A stretch of 11,155 bases of DNA, from NCBI GenBank assembly GCA_041569895.1, contig JBFFXF010000255.1, forward strand, positions 1-11,155, given 5' to 3'. How positions within the stretch are numbered: position 1 is the first letter of the stretch; each line of letters starts with the position of its first letter. The stretch is from JBFFXF01 sp041569895 (lineage in GTDB: Bacteria; Planctomycetota; UBA8108; JACQVS01). Positions 8,001 through 11,155 of this stretch are shown here, one piece after another. A program made the translations under genes and the position numbers. A model generated the notes under the pieces. That model saw nothing but the letters and a program-made list of their open reading frames with translations, was not told the DNA's origin and searched no databases.

Positions 8001-8278
8001 TCGCGCAGGTACTGGAAGAACTCGACGTGGCCGCCCTGGTACGAGCTCACCGCGACGGCCTGGGCGTCCTCCTGGATCGCCGCGGCGACGATCTGCTGCA
8101 CCGAGCGATTGTGGCCGAGGTGGATCACCTCGGCCCCGCCGGCCTGCAGCAGGCGCCGCACGATGTTGATGGCGGCGTCGTGTCCATCGAAGAGCGAGGT
8201 TGCGGTGACCACGCGGACGCGCGTGCTCAGCTCGGTGACGCCCGAGCTCGCTCTGGTGATCGGTTCCTGCAGGTCCAT
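5003..8278 (-). CDS. icmF: Fused isobutyryl-CoA mutase IcmF
   Basis: This 1091-residue coenzyme B12 enzyme matches the length of known IcmF proteins (about 1090). It interconverts isobutyryl-CoA and n-butyryl-CoA. Domains in order: B12-binding domain (about 20-150) with DGHDAAIN (31-38, the cobalt-ligand His is H33), SSYQGGH (78-84) and the GGGGG turn (107-111); MeaB-type G domain (about 205-415) with P-loop GTGGAGKS (215-222), SVDPTRKRTGG (245-255), ETAGIGQG (308-315) and NKID (355-358); a linker (about 430-530); and the mutase barrel (about 535-1085). Specificity residues are F597 (TRQFAGEG) and Q741 (EDQAQNTC). Known IcmF enzymes carry Phe and Gln here, whereas methylmalonyl-CoA mutase has Tyr and Arg, and pivalyl-CoA mutase variants differ at both. 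The ATG at 8278 lacks a clear Shine-Dalgarno sequence, so the start may be a few codons off. Database names such as 'methylmalonyl-CoA mutase family' would be less exact. Confidence 0.95.
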   Translation of the reverse strand: MDLQEPITRASSGVTELSTRVRVVTATSLFDGHDAAINIVRRLLQAGGAEVIHLGHNRSVQQIVAAAIQEDAQAVAVSSYQGGHVEFFQYLRERLDAAGGRHVLIFGGGGGVVLPEEVRFLEENGVRKIFTPEDGRRLGLEGMIEHITTATGEVAARLRFPAEGDGADGGARESRDAVLARALTAVETGVAVKDVLARCGLPGTGRAPAVLGVTGTGGAGKSSLVDELVLRLGRHFPELAVAVLSVDPTRKRTGGALLGDRLRMNSVYRPGVFLRSFATRGSGTELTRAVAGAIEVVGRWGCRLVLVETAGIGQGNSAILEVAGVNLYVMTPEFGAPTQLEKIDMLDYADAVAVNKIDRQAGPDAVNAVTRQLRRLGRSEIIERTFGTCASAYNDPGVERLYRSLVEQLARASGDGSLDPAVFQGHQLPAPLEIHIIPPSRESYLAEAARTVREYRRRTDAEAGRVAALDAAEATLARLEKDGRPDAAGAQAVRDLAARLRGEVADETRALLEGWSDVRERHAAPDLTYEVRGREIRAPLRFTTLAGTELSRLSLPRATGRADLYRFLRLENLPGRFPFTAGVYPLRRVDENPTRQFAGEGTPAKTNRRFHLLCDGQPAKRLSTAFDSVTLYGHDPDERPDIYGKVGESGVSIATWEDMRRLFAGFDLCDPSTSVSMTINGPAPTILAMFFTAAIDQQVEKHRSETGREPSAEELERLSAATLSTVRGTVQADILKEDQAQNTCLFSTAFSLKMMGDVQEYFVERNVRNFYSVSISGYHIAEAGANPITQLAFTLANGLTYVEYYLSRGMDVSAFARNFSFFFSMGMDPEYSVIGRVARRVWAIVLRDRYGADERAQKLKYHIQTSGRSLHAREMAFNDIRTTLQAVAAYYDQCNSLHTNAYDEAVTTPTEESVRRAVAIQLIIQKELGTARSDNPLQGSYLLDELTDLVEEAVLTEFERISTRGGIPGAMETGYLRGKIQEESRVYEERKHSGELEVVGVNTFVGSENTDAGAPPVSRATREEKETQIRNLRDFQQRHASDAPAALARLKRAAAAGENTFAVLMDTVRYASLGEITQALFEVGGEYRRMM

Positions 8279-8290
8279 CGGGGGTCCGGC

Positions 8291-8326
8291 CCGTACGCCG
8301 AGGCGCTTCGTGTCGCCGCCGTACGG
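8291..8326. promoter_or_regulatory. Candidate regulatory motif upstream of icmF (CCGTACG direct repeat)
   Basis: The 71-bp gap between spoVR and icmF (8279-8349) contains CCGTACG twice, at 8291-8297 and 8319-8325, 28 bp apart start to start. The second copy is the perfect 8-bp palindrome CCGTACGG (8319-8326). That copy lies within a 6-bp inverted repeat, GTCGCC (8312-8317) and GGCGAC (8334-8339), which could form a hairpin in the minus-strand transcript. No recognisable -35/-10 promoter and no T tract are seen. It may be an operator, a weak attenuator, or chance in G+C-rich DNA. Confidence 0.3.
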
Positions 8327-8349
8327 AAGACGTGGCGACGATCACTCGA

Positions 8350-9840
8350 TCACTTGATGATCTTCTCCTCGACCTTCTTGCCGTTGTGGGTCAGGAGCTT
8401 CTTCCTCTTGTCCACCACCGTCTCGAGGTTGACGGGGCGCTGCCACACCTTGAAGAGGTTGGCGAGCGTATCGCGCGCGTGGTCCAGCTTCAGCGGCACG
8501 CCCTCGTAGCGGTGCACGAGGTACAGCTCGCCCCGATTCTTGTAGTTGGCGTTGTCGATCGAGATGAAGGGCTGGCCGAAGTTCGACAGCGTGAAGAGGA
8601 GCTTCTCCTTGATGGCATCGAAGTCACGGCTGTCGATCTCGTACTCGCCGGTCTGCTTGTTGTAGGCGTAGGTGAACAGCTGGTTCCGCTTGCAGAAGTC
8701 CTCGGTGAGGAACTCGTCGATGAACGTCACGTCGTTGTAGATCTTGCGCACCTCGAAGATCTTCTCGCGCCCGAGGCCGAGGTCCTGGTTCCACGAGTCC
8801 TTTTTCGACTGGTCGTCACACTCCTCCCACTCGCGCCCGAAGCGGCCCTTGTTCCAGCGGTCCTCGATGTCGCGGAAGAGCTCGATCCCGACCTTGTAGG
8901 GATTGAGGCCGCCCGGATTCGGGCCGAGGGTGGCCGAGTGGTGATCCGCATAGTCGATGATCTCGTCCGCCGTGCAGGCCTTCTCGGTCATGATCGTCGA
9001 GTGCCAGTACGAGGCCCAGCCCTCGTTCATGATCTTGGTCATGCCCTGCGGCGCGAAGTAGTAGGATTCCTCGCGGATCATCGAGAGGATGTCGCGCTGC
9101 CAGCGCTCGAGCGGCGCGTTCTCGATCAGGAAGAAGAGGATGTCCTTCTCCGGCCGCTCCGGGAACTTCGCCTGCTTCTCGAGGTCCTCCTCGAGGCGCT
9201 TCTTCTCGGCCTCGAGATACTTCGGAGGGTTGATGAACTCCTCCATGTACGTCTTCGACTTCAGTCGGGCCGGCTGCTTCTTGCCGTGCTCGTGATCGCC
9301 GTCATCCTCCTGCAGCACGCGACGGCGGGTGATGAACGGCGAGTGATAGTCGATGAGGTTCTCGAGCGAGAGGCAGGTGTCGACGAAGTCCTCGACGCGT
9401 TCGAGTCCGTAGCGGTCGATGTAGCGCCGGATCCGCACGCCGTGGTTGGCCACCTCGTCCATCATCTTGCGGTTGGTCTTCGAGAACCAGTAGTTGCACT
9501 TGAAGAAGTCCGAGTGGCCGTAGACGTGCGCCATCACGAGCTTCTGGTCGACGGTCTGGTTCCCCTTCAGGAGGTAGGCGTAGCACGGATCGTTGTTGAT
9601 GACGAGCTCGTAGACCTTGTGCAGCCCGTAGGAGAACGACTTGCTGAGCTCCTCGAACTGCATGCCGAACCGCCAGTGCGGGTAGCGCGTCGGGAAGCCG
9701 CCGTAGGCGACGACCATGTTCATCTGCTCGTAGTCGAGGAGCTCGAAGATGACCTCGAAGAAGTCGAGCCCGCAGTCCACGGCGTGCCCGCGGATCCGCT
9801 TCACCATCGACTTGAGCTCGGGCGTCAGGTTGCTGTTCAC
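8350..9840 (-). CDS. spoVR: SpoVR family protein
   Basis: This 496-residue protein is close to the full length of SpoVR/YcgB proteins, a widespread family named from a Bacillus spore-cortex gene but present in many non-sporulating bacteria. Its biochemical role is not settled. Family hallmarks are YGGFPTRYPHWRFG (46-59), HVYGHSDFFKCN (105-116), NEGWASYWHS (272-281) and LNPYKVGIELFRDIEDRW (312-329). The conserved His and Glu residues in the second and third motifs suggest a metal site, which is inference. A charged Lys/Glu-rich helical stretch (about 207-232) separates the halves. No signal peptide or membrane segment is visible, so it is likely cytoplasmic. The start is GTG at 9840 because family homology (VNSNLTPELK...) begins there, GTGA overlaps the upstream stop, and AAGGG precedes it closely. 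The same frame stays open for another 101 codons upstream, but that part is antisense-like and overlaps yeaH. It forms a module with yeaH and prkA. Confidence 0.95.
   Translation of the reverse strand: MNSNLTPELKSMVKRIRGHAVDCGLDFFEVIFELLDYEQMNMVVAYGGFPTRYPHWRFGMQFEELSKSFSYGLHKVYELVINNDPCYAYLLKGNQTVDQKLVMAHVYGHSDFFKCNYWFSKTNRKMMDEVANHGVRIRRYIDRYGLERVEDFVDTCLSLENLIDYHSPFITRRRVLQEDDGDHEHGKKQPARLKSKTYMEEFINPPKYLEAEKKRLEEDLEKQAKFPERPEKDILFFLIENAPLERWQRDILSMIREESYYFAPQGMTKIMNEGWASYWHSTIMTEKACTADEIIDYADHHSATLGPNPGGLNPYKVGIELFRDIEDRWNKGRFGREWEECDDQSKKDSWNQDLGLGREKIFEVRKIYNDVTFIDEFLTEDFCKRNQLFTYAYNKQTGEYEIDSRDFDAIKEKLLFTLSNFGQPFISIDNANYKNRGELYLVHRYEGVPLKLDHARDTLANLFKVWQRPVNLETVVDKRKKLLTHNGKKVEEKIIK
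9837..9840 (-). promoter_or_regulatory. GTGA stop/start overlap, yeaH to spoVR
   Basis: The TGA of the YeaH-like gene (9837-9839) shares bases with the GTG start of spoVR (9838-9840), which points to translational coupling. AAGGG lies only three bases before the GTG, closer than usual, so reinitiation by terminating ribosomes is likely. Confidence 0.8.
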
Positions 9841-10943
9841 TTTCCCTTGCCCAGGAAGGTCTTGATCGACTTGTAGATGTCGTCGCGGCTGTTGATCTCC
9901 GAGACGATCAGCTTCTCGCTCTCCGTGAACTCCGACTGGAGGTCCTTGAGGAACTGCCCGCTGCCGTAGGCGCTCTTGACCTGCCCGTAGCAGAAGACGT
10001 TCGACCAGGGGAAGAGCGTTTCGGAGAGGATCTTCAGGCACAGCGCCGTGTCGTCCCCGCCCCAGTTGTCGCCGTCCGAGAAGTGGATCGGATAGATGTT
10101 CCAGCTTCCGGGGTCGTAGTCCTTCTCGATGATCTCCCGGCACAGCTGGTACGCGGACGAGATCTTCGTGCCGCCCGACTCGCGCAGGTGGAAGAACGTG
10201 TGGCGGTCCACCTCGCGCGCGATGGCGTCGTGCACCACGTACCGAGTCTCGAGGTCGCGATACTGCGACTTCAGCCAGGTGTCGATCCAGAAGGACTCGA
10301 TGCGGACGATCTCCTTCTGCTCGTTCCCCATCGAGCCGGAGACGTCCATCATGTAGATGATTACCGCGCTCGAGTCGGGGACCGCCTTCACCTTGGACGC
10401 GCGGTACCGCTTGTCCTCGTGGATCGGCAGGATCACCGGGTTCTCCGGGTTGTAGAGACCGGAGACGATCTGCCGCTTCAGCGCCTGCTTGAACGTCCTC
10501 TTGAAATGGCGCAGAGACTCGGGACCCGACCGGTGGATCCCCGTGTAGCGGTCACGCTCGTGATGGATGTTGCGCTCGCCCTTCGGCTCGATGCGCGGCA
10601 GCTCGAGCTCCTCGCCCATGATCTTGGCGAGCTCGTCGAGCCCCACGTCGACCTCGAGCGCGTGATCGCCGGGGAGCTCCCCCGCGCCGGCCCCCTCGCC
10701 GGCCTGGGGATCCGCTGGTCCGAGCGACGTGCCCTCCTCGCCCGGCCCCTGGCCGACCCCGCCGGCCTGCTGGCGGCCGTACCGGAAGCGCGGGATCTCG
10801 ATCTGCGGCAGCGGGATCGAGACCGTGTTCTTTCCCTGCCGTCCGATCAGCTCGCCCTGGGTGATGTACTGCTTCAGGTTCTCGCGGATCTTTCCGCGAA
10901 CGATCTGTCGGAAGCGGTTTGTATCCGGATAGACTCGATGCAT
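9837..10943 (-). CDS. yeaH: YeaH/YhbH family protein (DUF444, vWA-like)
   Basis: This 368-residue protein of the DUF444 family (E. coli YeaH about 427, Bacillus YhbH about 390 residues) is normally encoded between prkA and spoVR and is thought to act with the PrkA kinase. An N-terminal conserved segment (1-55, RFRQIVRGKIRENLKQYI) is followed by a Gly/Pro/Glu-rich linker (about 57-95), then a second conserved block (ELELPRIEPKGERN, 112-125). The C-terminal half is von Willebrand factor A-like: MIDAS motif DVSGSMG (200-206), T259 in GGTKISSA and D290/D292 in FSDGDNW are probable metal ligands. No membrane segment is visible. The ATG at 10943 follows the kinase stop by 22 bp with only a weak ribosome site (GCAAAG). 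Its low-complexity linker differs from the rest of the protein and is probably flexible. The gene symbol is used for the family; molecular function is not established. Confidence 0.94.
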   Translation of the reverse strand: MHRVYPDTNRFRQIVRGKIRENLKQYITQGELIGRQGKNTVSIPLPQIEIPRFRYGRQQAGGVGQGPGEEGTSLGPADPQAGEGAGAGELPGDHALEVDVGLDELAKIMGEELELPRIEPKGERNIHHERDRYTGIHRSGPESLRHFKRTFKQALKRQIVSGLYNPENPVILPIHEDKRYRASKVKAVPDSSAVIIYMMDVSGSMGNEQKEIVRIESFWIDTWLKSQYRDLETRYVVHDAIAREVDRHTFFHLRESGGTKISSAYQLCREIIEKDYDPGSWNIYPIHFSDGDNWGGDDTALCLKILSETLFPWSNVFCYGQVKSAYGSGQFLKDLQSEFTESEKLIVSEINSRDDIYKSIKTFLGKGK

Positions 10944-10965
10944 ACTTTGCCGCGCCGGCCGCCGG

Positions 10966-11155
10966 TCACACCTTCTTGACGTCGCCGCGCGCGAAGATCG
11001 ACGCGACGTAGTTGAGCACGTCTGTCGCGCAGATGTCGCAGTAGCCGTAGTTCTTGATCATGCGGTTCTTGACGACGTCGATCTTCTCCTGGGTCTCCTT
11101 GTCGACGACCGACGACACGAGGCTCTTCAGCTTGATGGTGTCCTTCTGGTCCTCG
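10966..11155 (-). CDS. prkA: PrkA family serine protein kinase, C-terminal fragment
   Basis: The window edge cuts this gene; 62 codons and the TGA stop remain. The translation begins EDQKDTIKLKSL and ends ASIFARGDVKKV. The stretch NYGYCDICATDVLNYV (35-50) resembles the C-terminal end of Bacillus-type PrkA proteins, which are AAA+ ATPase-like serine kinases of about 630-690 residues. Identification rests on that resemblance plus position: the next two genes are YeaH and SpoVR, the partners normally found after prkA. The kinase and ATPase domains lie outside the window and cannot be assessed. The CxxC pair (C39, C42; codons near 11038-11040 and 11029-11031) could bind a metal or form a disulfide, but this is only a possibility. 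The 22-bp gap to yeaH supports one operon. Confidence 0.82.
   Translation of the reverse strand, partial: EDQKDTIKLKSLVSSVVDKETQEKIDVVKNRMIKNYGYCDICATDVLNYVASIFARGDVKKV

Noticed and set aside
4989..8345. A long alternative minus-strand frame (about 1118 codons) over icmF
   Set aside because: It is a frame shift of the true gene with an Arg-dominated product lacking any motif.
4565..8509. A very long open frame on the plus strand (about 1314 codons) opposite icmF
   Set aside because: It is rich in Arg, Ala, Leu and Asp with no recognisable domain, and the minus-strand frame encodes a full IcmF with every motif. Long antisense frames are expected in G+C-rich DNA.
8332..9876. A 514-codon plus-strand frame rich in Leu, Val and Glu opposite spoVR
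   Set aside because: The composition follows from complementing a Lys/Glu/Phe/Tyr-rich conserved protein in the antisense frame; no start signal or domain is visible.
9841..10143. An N-terminal extension of SpoVR by 101 codons
   Set aside because: The extra segment overlaps the conserved end of the YeaH gene, has Arg/Gln/Leu-rich composition and no family homology; the GTG at 9840 matches the family start and overlaps the upstream stop.
8350..11155. Taking SpoVR and PrkA as evidence of a spore former
   Set aside because: Both families are common in non-sporulating bacteria, and no other sporulation gene is present.

Overview
The window is about two-thirds G+C and every gene I can support lies on the minus strand, so transcription runs from position 11155 towards 1. 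The proteins are bacterial. The high G+C, the set of families (PrkA-YeaH-SpoVR module, fused isobutyryl-CoA mutase, acyl-CoA dehydrogenases) and a hexanucleotide-repeat spacer suggest a free-living, probably Gram-negative, high-G+C bacterium. An Acidobacteriota, Myxococcota or Eisenbacteria-like lineage is a guess only. There are no rRNA or tRNA genes, CRISPR array, insertion sequence or phage genes.

Layout in transcription order: (1) 11155-10966, C-terminal 62 residues of a PrkA-type serine protein kinase, cut by the window edge; (2) 10943-9837, a YeaH/YhbH (DUF444) protein with a von Willebrand A-like metal site; (3) 9840-8350, SpoVR family protein, starting inside the stop codon of its neighbour (GTGA). 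These three form the conserved stress/stationary-phase module prkA-yeaH-spoVR. After a 71-bp gap with a short repeated and palindromic motif come: (4) 8278-5003, IcmF, a single-chain B12-dependent isobutyryl-CoA mutase with its own MeaB-type GTPase domain; (5) 4986-3823, an acyl-CoA dehydrogenase; (6) 3826-3038, a short stand-alone MeaB-like GTPase, translationally coupled to (5) by a perfect Shine-Dalgarno sequence; (7) 3025-1847, a second acyl-CoA dehydrogenase; (8) 1829-201, an M17 leucyl aminopeptidase. Gaps within block 4-8 are 17 bp or less, or overlaps, so it reads as one operon. Positions 1-200 hold no gene but two adjoining degenerate short-repeat arrays.

How the genes may work together (inference): the aminopeptidase frees amino acids from peptides. 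Valine catabolism gives isobutyryl-CoA, which IcmF rearranges to n-butyryl-CoA, and the two flavin dehydrogenases oxidise short or branched acyl-CoAs and pass electrons to ETF. The stand-alone GTPase would guard or load a B12 mutase. The upstream kinase module could tie expression of this route to starvation if the 71-bp gap is read through. All gene families here are known. The points most worth a second look are the shortened MeaB paralogue with a changed base-recognition motif beside an IcmF that already carries such a domain, the adjacency of the PrkA module to the mutase operon, the basic insertion in the aminopeptidase, and the repeat arrays.
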